A DNA stretch of 24,871 bases from a virus: the IMG/VR virus record IMGVR_UViG_3300042478_000972, positions 1 to 24,871 of that record. One strand, given 5' to 3'. This document shows, piece after piece, positions 16,993-24,588 of this stretch. Under the pieces are notes generated by a model that was not told the origin of the DNA, did no database searches, and was given only the letters and a program-made list of their open reading frames with translations. A program made the position numbers and the translations under genes. Within the stretch, counting starts at the first letter, position 1; each line of letters begins with the position of its first letter.

Positions 16993-17823
16993 ATGACAAT
17001 AGGATCACAAGATATAGTAAATAAAAAAACTATAAAAAGAATACCGTCTAAGAATATAGCCAAGACGTCAAAAGTTGTGCTTAAAACTACAGACCCAGAC
17101 CTATTGTGGCTAAGACCAGATGAAGCCATTCTTAAAAATGATTCTGGATACATTTATTCTAAGCAAGTATCTCGTCCTTATCCTGGAGACGGATCTGGTG
17201 GAGATAATCCACCTGGAGATAACGAAGACAAAGACCCAGAGGGATCGACAGACACCGTAGATTTATCAGACATAGAGTCAATAACCTTTGAAGAGTATTA
17301 TGATGCTGCAGCTAAGACTACTAAATATAATGCATTAATTAAAATTAAAAATACGAGTCAATATGCATCAACTACAGTTGGTGTTGACGCAAGAATATAT
17401 AACGCAGCAACCGCATCGTATGCAGCAGCAGTTTCATCTTCTGAAGCAAACCCTTCAAACTCAAGTAATTTTATTACACCAACACCATCTGTTCCGTCTG
17501 TAATATTTGATAGAACTGGTTCTACAGGATTATCTTGGGGGTGGAATGATTCAAGTGGTCTTGGTTCATATGATTCAATATCTTACGAATGGATTATAAA
17601 AACTTTAAAAAATGGCGGGACAACTGTAAGTTCAGGATCAAAAGCATACCCTTCCTCTTCATCTTACGGCATAGGAGATAGTGGAAAGAATAGACAATAT
17701 AAAGTTAGCTCATCTGGAGGAGATACACCAGCTTCTTCTTCAGCAAGATGGCTATCGGTAAGGGCTGTAGTAACTGGAACTAATAATAAAAAATATTATT
17801 CAGGTTATTCTACACCAATCTAA
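16993..17823 (+). CDS. Minor tail protein with Ig-like region
   Basis: This 276-residue protein has a basic N-terminus (NKKTIKRIPSKNIAKTSKVV), a Gly/Asp/Pro linker at ~66-90 (GDGSGGDNPPGDNEDKDPEG), and a Ser/Thr-rich beta region with a Y-E-W core (SYEWIIKTLKNGGTTVSSGS), as in Ig/Fn3-type phage adhesin domains. It is the first of four fibre-type genes following the hub and lacks an SD; a -10 element ends six bases before the ATG. The N-terminal half may attach to the hub and the beta domain point outward. No specific family was recognised. Confidence 0.5.
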   Translation: MTIGSQDIVNKKTIKRIPSKNIAKTSKVVLKTTDPDLLWLRPDEAILKNDSGYIYSKQVSRPYPGDGSGGDNPPGDNEDKDPEGSTDTVDLSDIESITFEEYYDAAAKTTKYNALIKIKNTSQYASTTVGVDARIYNAATASYAAAVSSSEANPSNSSNFITPTPSVPSVIFDRTGSTGLSWGWNDSSGLGSYDSISYEWIIKTLKNGGTTVSSGSKAYPSSSSYGIGDSGKNRQYKVSSSGGDTPASSSARWLSVRAVVTGTNNKKYYSGYSTPI

Positions 17824-17832
17824 AGGAGAGTA

Positions 17833-18975
17833 ATGATAAAAGGAACTTATGTATTTTATGAAAACAATAAAGAGATCGCAAGATCTTCTAATATAATTAC
17901 CAAATTTGGAAAAAGGTATTTTTCTAAACTTATGGCTGGAAATGTGCCGTCTGCCACAAAGGACTTAGCGGTAGGGATTCATGATTCAAAAACAATATCA
18001 GGAATTGCTTCTACAGGATCCGTTGTCACCTTTACAACTACTTATGAGCATGGGTTATTTGAAGGAAACAAGGTTAGCATATCTAATGTGTCTCCAACAG
18101 AGTATAACTTTTTAAATGCAACAATAAGCTCTGTTCCTTCAACTACTACCTTTACAATTTTAGATTCAACAAATTCAGCCTATGTTTCTGGAGGAAACGT
18201 TTCTTCCGAGGTGGACACAAGATTAGGGTTTGAGATATACAGAACGCCAGTAAACTTAGGCAGCACAGATATTCAAATGGAAAACGGATTGCCTGTATAT
18301 AATATAGTTTACAAAGCAACACTTCCTCAAGATTTAGCTGGAGTAATTTCAGAAATAGGAATTTACCCATCAACAAGATCTTCTGCAAATAGTTTTGATA
18401 GCAAGTTTATTGCGGATTTTGATAATTACCTAGACTGGACAGACTCAGATGGTTACAACCCAGAAACATCAGAAACTGGTGCAAGAGTTGGAACTAATGT
18501 TTTGGTTATGCCTTCCAACGGCACTAGCTCAAAAGAATACACAACAAACACTTCTTTTGATTTAGAGGGATATAGCAACAACGATTCTATTACTTGCGCT
18601 TACTATAAGGGAGATAATAACCTAAGTAAGATTACAGTTAAATTTTACACATCTACTGGCAATTATTATTTTGTTGATTTGCCGTCAATTTCTGGAACTG
18701 GAAAAAAGATATCACAAGAAGTTTTGCTTTCTAGCTTATTTGGTAACGTAGTGGGTTCTCCAAATAAATCAGAAATTACAAAAATCGGAATCGTAATCAC
18801 CCCAGTTTCTGGACAATCAACTTTAGTGGGCCTAGATGCAGTTAGAATTAATGATGAAGATACATTTGATCCGATATATGGTTTGGTAAGTAGGTCCATA
18901 TTAAACTCACCATATTTAACAAAAACAGCTGGAAGGCAAATTGACGTAGAGTATAGACTGGAAGTAACATTCTAA
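17833..18975 (+). CDS. Minor tail protein with jelly-roll-like C-terminal region
   Basis: This 380-residue protein has AAAGGAG four bases upstream. Residues 1-55 (MIKGTYVFYENNKEIARSSN, KFGKRYFSKLMAG) resemble N-terminal attachment regions of phage tip proteins. Residues ~57-113 form a small beta unit (GSVVTFTTTYEHGLFEGNKV, then TTFTIL) of a kind repeated in many phage adhesins. Residues ~199-343 look like a jelly-roll (LDWTDSDGYNPETSETGARV, LVGLDAVRIND), a fold common in carbohydrate-binding modules. The C-terminus (GRQIDVEYRLEVTF) is a terminal strand. A receptor- or glycan-binding role is inferred; no catalytic residues were identified. Confidence 0.5.
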   Translation: MIKGTYVFYENNKEIARSSNIITKFGKRYFSKLMAGNVPSATKDLAVGIHDSKTISGIASTGSVVTFTTTYEHGLFEGNKVSISNVSPTEYNFLNATISSVPSTTTFTILDSTNSAYVSGGNVSSEVDTRLGFEIYRTPVNLGSTDIQMENGLPVYNIVYKATLPQDLAGVISEIGIYPSTRSSANSFDSKFIADFDNYLDWTDSDGYNPETSETGARVGTNVLVMPSNGTSSKEYTTNTSFDLEGYSNNDSITCAYYKGDNNLSKITVKFYTSTGNYYFVDLPSISGTGKKISQEVLLSSLFGNVVGSPNKSEITKIGIVITPVSGQSTLVGLDAVRINDEDTFDPIYGLVSRSILNSPYLTKTAGRQIDVEYRLEVTF

Positions 18976-20916
18976 ATGTCAGCCTATCAAGATTTATTAA
19001 AGGATAGCTCTAAGGTAGATCCTGGAGATAAGAATTACTTTATTGTAACAATTACTGACCTTGACGTAAACAATACATATCCTTTACAATTTAGATGGAA
19101 AAGAGAAGGCGGAGCATTTTCCGTATGGTCTGCTGCAAAAATAATAACAACTCCAGGAGAATCAGTTCCAGGTGAGCCATCTCTTCCAACTGGTAGCGTT
19201 ACGGGAGAACCTGGATTAATTAGAGTAACCTGGAACGGCACAGATGCTGCTGGAAAAACTATATCCAATATAGATAGAGTAGATATTTATGTTGACGGCG
19301 GTATTTTTGATGGAACTAAACCAACCTCAAGTTTTAAATCAGCTGGAACACAAACAATTGCCGCACCTTCTGGAGAGTACTTTGTAACTCTTTATTCTGT
19401 TACTTCTTATGGTAAAAAGTCTGCAGTAAGTAGCGCAAGATCAGTAGTTGTTCCAGGAATTGGAACAACAATACTTAATCCTCAAGACCCATCTGCTCCA
19501 ACAATAGAAGCAGGACTTGCATCAATTATTGTTTCTTGGAATGGAAAGAAATCAGACGGGATTAGTGATTTTCCTACAGGAACTTTTGCAAGCGCCAAAG
19601 TTTACATAGGAACGTCAGCTGATTTTGTGCCAAGTGATAATAATTGGGTTCATTCATTAAACTTTGCAAACGGAACTAATCAGGTAGCAATAGGAGTTGG
19701 AACTGTAATTGATAAAAATGCTCAAACAAAATTGCAATATGGCGTTCCATATTATGTTAAAATTAAAACTGTAAATGCAGCAGTGCCACCAGTTGAGACA
19801 ACAACGGCAGTAGTTTCTAGTCCAACAAATATCACAGTAGAAAAATTGCCAGCAAGTGAAATTAAAACAGGATTCTTAGAAGCAGATGCGTACATTAAAG
19901 CTGGCGCAAGCGGTGGAGCAAGAGTTGAAATAGGAGGATCCACTACACCATTAGTTATTTATGGAACAAACGGAACTACAAAACTTCTTGAATTTATTGG
20001 CGGCAATACAGGAACATTAGCAATTAATGGATCTGGAACATTTACTGGTAGCCTATCGATAGGATCAGGAAACACCGTATTTAAAGCAGACCCTGACAGC
20101 CTAACAACTCCTGGAATTTGGCTAGGAAATGCAGATTATTTAAGTGCTCCATTCCGTGTTTCAAAAACTGGTTCATTAACAGCATCAGCTGGATACATTG
20201 GTGGATGGAAATTATTAGACAATTCATTGCAAAATGATGCAGGAACTCTTAAAATTAATAGCGGCTCAGACCCAGCAATTTATTTAGGACCTGCTTCTGG
20301 TCAGCATATAAGACTAACTCCAGACTCAATAGCACATTATAATGGAAGTGGCACAACAGGAAAGTTTACGCTAACTGCTTCAAATGGAAACGTATCAATG
20401 CTAGGAAATCTTACTGCAGGATCTACAATTACTGGTGCTGTAATTACTTCAGTTGGTGCAAACCCAAATAGTTTTACTGGAACTTTAACAATTGATTCTG
20501 GTACTATAACTCAAACAAATCAATTATATTTCAACACACCATTTATATATGCAAATACATCACAAGTTTATTTACAATCTGGAAATGGATATTTTGCATT
20601 AGAAGAGGACGGCGGAGTAATTTTAGGACAAGGAAACGCATCTGGTGACCTTCAAATAAGATTAAACAACAAGACTGACATTCCAGGATATGTTAGGGGA
20701 TATTTGTTTCACAGTCTTTACTCTAATTTTGCAGACACAACTACTTTATATACAACCACTAGTTATGGAATACCAGGGTCTACGGTTACAATTAATGCAA
20801 ACAATAGATTGAGCAGAGGAAGAACTTTGTATTCTGGAAATATTTCTAGCGCCGCCACGCTAGACGATTATTTAGGCGGAGCTTTTACTGGCGACTTATA
20901 TTTTAGTACGGCGTGA
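18976..20916 (+). CDS. Tail fibre protein with Fn3-like repeats
   Basis: This 646-residue protein begins on the base after the previous stop, with no close SD. The N-terminal ~290 residues hold about three Fn3-like modules (LQFRWKREGGAFSVWSAAK; PGLIRVTWNGTDAAGKTISN; ASIIVSWNGKKSDGISDFPT). Residues ~294-646 form a Gly/Thr/Ser-rich fibre: GFLEADAYIKAGASGGARVE, then AGYIGGWKLLDNSLQNDAGT and GQHIRLTPDSIAHYNGSG. This pattern recurs in central fibre (lambda J-like) and side-fibre shafts. It probably projects from the tail tip and contributes to host recognition. Arginine is almost always AGA. Confidence 0.65.
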   Translation: MSAYQDLLKDSSKVDPGDKNYFIVTITDLDVNNTYPLQFRWKREGGAFSVWSAAKIITTPGESVPGEPSLPTGSVTGEPGLIRVTWNGTDAAGKTISNIDRVDIYVDGGIFDGTKPTSSFKSAGTQTIAAPSGEYFVTLYSVTSYGKKSAVSSARSVVVPGIGTTILNPQDPSAPTIEAGLASIIVSWNGKKSDGISDFPTGTFASAKVYIGTSADFVPSDNNWVHSLNFANGTNQVAIGVGTVIDKNAQTKLQYGVPYYVKIKTVNAAVPPVETTTAVVSSPTNITVEKLPASEIKTGFLEADAYIKAGASGGARVEIGGSTTPLVIYGTNGTTKLLEFIGGNTGTLAINGSGTFTGSLSIGSGNTVFKADPDSLTTPGIWLGNADYLSAPFRVSKTGSLTASAGYIGGWKLLDNSLQNDAGTLKINSGSDPAIYLGPASGQHIRLTPDSIAHYNGSGTTGKFTLTASNGNVSMLGNLTAGSTITGAVITSVGANPNSFTGTLTIDSGTITQTNQLYFNTPFIYANTSQVYLQSGNGYFALEEDGGVILGQGNASGDLQIRLNNKTDIPGYVRGYLFHSLYSNFADTTTLYTTTSYGIPGSTVTINANNRLSRGRTLYSGNISSAATLDDYLGGAFTGDLYFSTA

Positions 20917-20922
20917 TAAAAT

Positions 20923-23406
20923 ATGCCTTCAATATTTAGAAAAAACACAACTGGCTGGGTAGAAATATTATCTGTTTTTAGAAAAAACACAACTGGCTGG
21001 GTAGAGATATTAAATGCATATAGAAAAAATACTACAGCCTGGGTAAAAGTTTTTGCAAGAAGCCAAATACCAGGAATCACATCTTTTCCAAAAGTAAGAA
21101 ATTCTAGCGGAGACGATATAAATAATACTACAGTCATTGCAAGAGTTGGTGACACTTTAACTGGATATCGTGGTAGCTGGAGTAACAGCCCAACAGTTTA
21201 TGAAGATAGATGGTACTTTAATCAGTATGCGAGTGACGGAAATTATGGACCATTTAGTCCTGCTCAAACTAATACAACATTATCTACTAATTTATCTCAT
21301 AATGGATATTATGTTGTTTATCAAGTTAGAGCAACTAATGCATCGGGATCATCTGATTATGTAACTAGCAGCAACGCAGCCCGTGTCGTTAAGTACTCCC
21401 CAGTTTCATTATCAATATCCCCTATTGGTGGATCTACCATAGTTGGCGGAACATTAATTGCTGGATCACAAAATAGCTTGTGGCGTAATACAACATCTAT
21501 TTCTGGAGACACCTACCCAGACAGTTTTGAATATGAGTGGAGTTATTCAGACGGTACGATTCTTCAGTTTAATAGTAGCAACAGTTATTTAATAGACCCT
21601 GATGATCTAGGTAAAACAATTAGATTAAGAGTTACTGGAACAAACACGGGTGGTTCAGCAACAAGTGGTTACACAACATCTGGAGTTGTTACTACTCCGT
21701 ATTCTTTTAATTTTGGAAACATTTTATATGTTGGTTCTAATGGATATATAGGATTAGATAGTGGAGGGTCTATAGCGGGAACAGCAGGTAGCGGAAGAAA
21801 TATTAATATATGGAATGAAGACTTAGTTAATTATAGAATTCAAGAATACTCTGATAGCAGCAATTATCATTTATATGTTAGAGCGTATATGTATCAGGAC
21901 CCTCTCGTAAGATCATCAATCACCGCTTTAGATTATCAAATTAAATTTTATACAGGACAGCCTTACTGCGATGTTTATTTAGTAAGAAAAGGAAGCAGTG
22001 TTCCTGCATACATAAATGATCCAGGTTACTATTCAAACGGTTTATTTGGAACTTCTGGATTTTCTGGAACATTTGTAGCGGGATCTGTTTTAAGAGTTTA
22101 TTTTGACGGAAGCACCCCAGCAAGCACTTCTGGAATAAGCTGGACCGCTATCCCAGATTCAGTTTGGAAAAGCATTTCAACATCTGATATTGATGATAGT
22201 TATGTTGCCGTTACTACATCTGCAAATCAACAAAATGTATTTGCTTCTCCCACCCCAACAAGTGTTACGTACAGTAGCGGGGTATTTACAATTAATTTTA
22301 CGGGAGGCTCAGGAGAATTTTTTCAAGGGTGGTATCAAACTGATTCATTAGCAATAGGAACCCAGCCAGCATTAGTAGGAACAACTGCATCTACTCCAGA
22401 CACACCACAAAGTGGTGGATCGTTTACATCTTCACCTTTAACTAGAACACTAACTGCTTCACCTGGGTATACTTATTATTGGTGGGTAAGATCATCATTA
22501 ACTGCAACTGGTACGGGTGCTGGAAATGTAACCGATTGGGCAGGGCCAGTTTCAATTAAAATACCTGATGCAACAATGACTACTGCCCCAACTTATGGAT
22601 CTGCAACTAGTACATCTAATGGCTTTACAGCAAGCATTAATAACACTCCAAATCCTTCAGGAGGAACTTATGCAGTAGTATCAAATTCAAATGCTAACGC
22701 ATCTACAACAATTACCGCAGCTGGTGCAGTTACCGTCACAGGTCTTTCTGCATCAGCTTCAAATACAGTAACAGTAAGTTATTCAAAGTTTGGATATACT
22801 ACTGTGCAATTTACAGTAACTGGAACCGCATCTGCACTTGCTCAGTACACAATAACTTGGGCGGCAAATGGTGGATCTGTTTCTCCAAGCTCGACCACGG
22901 TAACTGCTGGATCTTCTGTTACAGCTCCAACTCCTACAAGATCTGGGTTTACATTTAGTCGCTGGAGAAATCCTCCATCTGGAGACTTAATGTATAGTTA
23001 TAATGCAGGAGATACATTTACTCCAACCGAAAGTTTTACACTTACAGCAATATGGACTGCCATTGTGGTTACTGCAAATATATCTCAAATAGTAATGACT
23101 CCAAGTGGATCATCATCTGGAGTTAAGATGACAGCCACATGGACAGGAACAGGAATATCTTCTGTAAGCTATGATGTATACCGAAGCTCAGGTACTGCGT
23201 CAGGAGCAGCTATAGACACCTATGTTACTTCAGGCACAACAACTGGATCAACTATTACAACATCCTCACCAACAACAGGATTGAATTATGGCTATCAGTT
23301 TTATCTAACACCTAAAAATTCAGCTGGAACTTCTGGCACGACTAGGGTAACGGGCGTTAAGAGAAATACAGTGAGCGGAGGAGCTTCCACCTATAACTTC
23401 TCCTAG
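20923..23406 (+). CDS. Adhesin-like tail protein with N-terminal tandem repeats and InlB-type repeat
   Basis: This 827-residue protein follows the fibre by six bases and has no SD. Residues 4-45 are three 14-residue repeats of the type FRKNTTGWVEIL. Residues ~50-155 and ~155-258 are Ig-like modules with G-W-x-N/S-P and Y/F-E-W cores (DSFEYEWSYSDGTILQFNSS). Residues ~262-395 begin FNFGNILYVGSNGYIGLDSG, reminiscent of NIDO-type domains. Residues ~642-713 match the Listeria-Bacteroides/InlB B-repeat (Flg_new) pattern (YTITWAANGGSVSPSSTTVT, then SGFTFSRW and FTLTAIW). An Fn3-like domain ends the protein. The domain mix is that of a surface-binding adhesin; it is the best candidate receptor-binding protein in the window. 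Confidence 0.62.
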   Translation: MPSIFRKNTTGWVEILSVFRKNTTGWVEILNAYRKNTTAWVKVFARSQIPGITSFPKVRNSSGDDINNTTVIARVGDTLTGYRGSWSNSPTVYEDRWYFNQYASDGNYGPFSPAQTNTTLSTNLSHNGYYVVYQVRATNASGSSDYVTSSNAARVVKYSPVSLSISPIGGSTIVGGTLIAGSQNSLWRNTTSISGDTYPDSFEYEWSYSDGTILQFNSSNSYLIDPDDLGKTIRLRVTGTNTGGSATSGYTTSGVVTTPYSFNFGNILYVGSNGYIGLDSGGSIAGTAGSGRNINIWNEDLVNYRIQEYSDSSNYHLYVRAYMYQDPLVRSSITALDYQIKFYTGQPYCDVYLVRKGSSVPAYINDPGYYSNGLFGTSGFSGTFVAGSVLRVYFDGSTPASTSGISWTAIPDSVWKSISTSDIDDSYVAVTTSANQQNVFASPTPTSVTYSSGVFTINFTGGSGEFFQGWYQTDSLAIGTQPALVGTTASTPDTPQSGGSFTSSPLTRTLTASPGYTYYWWVRSSLTATGTGAGNVTDWAGPVSIKIPDATMTTAPTYGSATSTSNGFTASINNTPNPSGGTYAVVSNSNANASTTITAAGAVTVTGLSASASNTVTVSYSKFGYTTVQFTVTGTASALAQYTITWAANGGSVSPSSTTVTAGSSVTAPTPTRSGFTFSRWRNPPSGDLMYSYNAGDTFTPTESFTLTAIWTAIVVTANISQIVMTPSGSSSGVKMTATWTGTGISSVSYDVYRSSGTASGAAIDTYVTSGTTTGSTITTSSPTTGLNYGYQFYLTPKNSAGTSGTTRVTGVKRNTVSGGASTYNFS
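20932..21057 (+). repeat. Three tandem 42-bp coding repeats
   Basis: Units at 20932-20973, 20974-21015 and 21016-21057 encode IFRKNTTGWVEILS, VFRKNTTGWVEILN and AYRKNTTAWVKVFA. Units 1 and 2 differ in only three codons; unit 3 is more diverged. Confidence 0.9.
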
Positions 23407-23417
23407 GTGATTAAATT

Positions 23418-23651
23418 ATGACACTTTTAAATGATAATCTAACAAATTTTGAAAAAATAGAAATTATTGATCAAAGAATTAATTTGCTCAATGATACTGT
23501 CCTATCCAGCCAAACAGTAAAAAATAAAATTGCTGAATTAAATGGTGGAGAGATATCTAATCCTGAAGAATATGAGCAAATGATACAAGAAATGTACAAT
23601 ATAAAACAGGCTCTATTAAAAGAAAAATCGTTCTTGACTAATCAAGGCTAA
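23418..23651 (+). CDS. Small helical protein, paralogue of the gene at 23678
   Basis: This 77-residue protein has AGGTGA at 23404-23409, eight bases upstream of ATG. It is predicted to be largely helical and coiled-coil forming. Residues 8-25 (LTNFEKIEIIDQRINLLN) align with LSNSEKRAVIESRIKSLN in the second following gene, so the two probably arose by duplication. No function is recognised. It might be a chaperone or minor structural component linked to tail fibres. Its only arginine is AGA, unlike the neighbour at 23678. Its 3' end contains the -35 box of the next promoter. Confidence 0.6.
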   Translation: MTLLNDNLTNFEKIEIIDQRINLLNDTVLSSQTVKNKIAELNGGEISNPEEYEQMIQEMYNIKQALLKEKSFLTNQG

Positions 23652-23661
23652 ATGATATAAT
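23634..23661 (+). promoter_or_regulatory. Strong promoter for small-gene operon
   Basis: TTGACT (23634-23639), 16-base spacer, TATAAT (23656-23661) preceded by TG-A (extended -10). The -35 lies inside the preceding coding region. The predicted start, around 23667-23669, falls within the AAAGGAGG at 23665-23672, so the leader would be only about 10 bases. Confidence 0.72.
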
Positions 23662-23677
23662 ATGAAAGGAGGACAAA

Positions 23678-23902
23678 ATGACAACATTATCAAATTCAGA
23701 AAAACGTGCAGTTATTGAAAGTCGTATTAAAAGCTTAAATTATGTTAAGTTTAATTTAGACATAGATTTAATTGTTGAAAATGCTAAAACTCAATCAAAT
23801 GCAGAAACCATTTCTTCTTTAAACGCAGCACAGGCTTCCGCAAATGCTCAAATTGCTGCTCTGACAACAGAAGCCGCAAAATACCCAGAGGAGCAAGCAT
23901 AA
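23678..23902 (+). CDS. Small helical protein, paralogue of the gene at 23418
   Basis: This 74-residue protein has AAAGGAGG five bases before ATG. Residues 4-21 (LSNSEKRAVIESRIKSLN) match the gene at 23418. The middle has an acidic helix (NLDIDLIVENAKTQSNAETI) and the end is Ala-rich helix (NAAQASANAQIAALTTEAAK). Similar small helical proteins occur after tail genes in other actinophages without assigned function. Both arginines are CGT, as in the capsid and major tail genes, and the gene has its own near-consensus promoter, so high expression is expected. Its role is unknown. Confidence 0.6.
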   Translation: MTTLSNSEKRAVIESRIKSLNYVKFNLDIDLIVENAKTQSNAETISSLNAAQASANAQIAALTTEAAKYPEEQA

Positions 23903-23904
23903 AG

Positions 23905-24093
23905 ATGGCGGATAAAGCAGAGTTAATTATTACAGCCTTGCAGCAACGCATAGGAGAAATTGTATCTAATTATGAAACTCAGATAGCGGTCTTGCGTTCA
24001 GAAATTACTTTACTTATTGATCAAAATCAAGAACGTGAGAAGTCTATTGAAGAATACTCAGACAGCTTAGACAAGATTGTGAAAGAGGCTTAA
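23905..24093 (+). CDS. Small coiled-coil protein
   Basis: This 62-residue protein starts two bases after the previous stop. It is one continuous charged amphipathic helix (LIITALQQRIGEIVSNYETQ to IEEYSDSLDKIVKEA), likely a coiled-coil oligomer. Its three arginines are all CGT or CGC, matching the highly expressed genes. The nearest SD-like sequence (GAGGAG) is about 11 bases upstream, so coupling to the preceding gene is likely. Function is not recognised. The tight spacing suggests the product works with, or in proportion to, its neighbours. Confidence 0.58.
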   Translation: MADKAELIITALQQRIGEIVSNYETQIAVLRSEITLLIDQNQEREKSIEEYSDSLDKIVKEA

Positions 24094-24095
24094 TT

Positions 24096-24503
24096 GTGGC
24101 AACTTTAAAGCAACCAATATTTAATGACGGAGAGCCTTTAGACGCTAGCAAATTAAATGATTTAAAAGATGGTTTAACAAAAACTTACCAAATTGCTCAA
24201 GGTCTACAGAATACTTTAGAGGATGGAACCACAACTGTCCCAGTAATTTCTGCTGGGTATATTACAATTCCAGCCCTAACTAGTGCTGCTGGTGGAAATT
24301 CAACACCAGTAGACTTGCCAGTAGATGCAAAGTTTAATGGAGAGAATCCCATTTATACAATTAGTATTGCTGGAGGATCTATCCCCAATAAAACACAAAT
24401 CACTCTCAGGATAATTAATAAGAAGCAAGTTCAATATATATCTAATGGTCCAGTAGGAGAACTAACAATAAGTTATATTGCTTTTAAAGAAAAGGCTAAC
24501 TAA
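24096..24503 (+). CDS. Small structural-type protein, possible virion appendage
   Basis: This 135-residue protein starts with GTG at 24096, two bases after the previous stop, with AAAGAGG seven bases upstream. Residues 1-42 form a helical segment (FNDGEPLDASKLNDLKDGLT) resembling the N-terminal motif of phage appendage proteins that attach to the tail or head. Residues ~45-135 are a beta domain with alternating hydrophobics, ending in VGELTISYIAFKEKAN; C-termini with YIAF/YIAI strands recur in minor tail and appendage proteins. A structural role is inferred. It ends the small-gene operon and precedes the terminator at 24548-24572. Its only arginine is AGG. Confidence 0.5.
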   Translation: MATLKQPIFNDGEPLDASKLNDLKDGLTKTYQIAQGLQNTLEDGTTTVPVISAGYITIPALTSAAGGNSTPVDLPVDAKFNGENPIYTISIAGGSIPNKTQITLRIINKKQVQYISNGPVGELTISYIAFKEKAN

Positions 24504-24506
24504 ATA

Positions 24507-24534
24507 TTGACAGACTGTCATTATATGTTAAAAT
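24507..24534 (+). promoter_or_regulatory. Consensus promoter before the phosphoesterase gene
   Basis: TTGACA (24507-24512, perfect -35), 16-base spacer, TAAAAT (24529-24534) with TG at 24526-24527. This is the best -35 in the window. Predicted transcription start is near 24541. Confidence 0.75.
24508..24520 (+). promoter_or_regulatory. Operator-like palindrome overlapping the -35
   Basis: TGACAG-A-CTGTCA is a perfect 6-1-6 inverted repeat covering five of six -35 bases. A dimeric regulator bound here would block polymerase. A single site of this length is expected by chance several times per 25 kb, so its position is the main argument. Confidence 0.4.
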
Positions 24535-24547
24535 ATAGGTAGTACTC

Positions 24548-24572
24548 AAAGTCACAAAACTGTGACTTTTTT
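24548..24572 (+). terminator. Intrinsic terminator at the end of the small-gene operon
   Basis: AAAGTCACA (24548-24556), AAAC loop, TGTGACTTT (24561-24569), with a six-T run at 24567-24572: a perfect 9-bp stem. It lies about 7 bases downstream of the predicted transcription start of the promoter at 24507-24534, so it could also attenuate that promoter. Confidence 0.85.
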
Positions 24573-24588
24573 AATTTAAGGATATTAA

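Noticed and set aside
20845-20864. GC-rich hairpin TCTAGCG-CCGCCA-CGCTAGA near the end of the fibre gene.
   Set aside because: Stable-looking, but inside the coding region with no T-run; not a terminator and no other role can be supported.
20914-20922. TGATAAAAT resembling an extended -10 just before the adhesin start.
   Set aside because: It abuts the ATG, so transcription would start inside the coding region; it is produced by the TGA stop of the previous gene.
20868-21155. 95-residue reverse-strand ORF over the tandem repeats.
   Set aside because: Its repetitive sequence (STQPVVFFL) is just the complement of the coding repeats in the adhesin gene.
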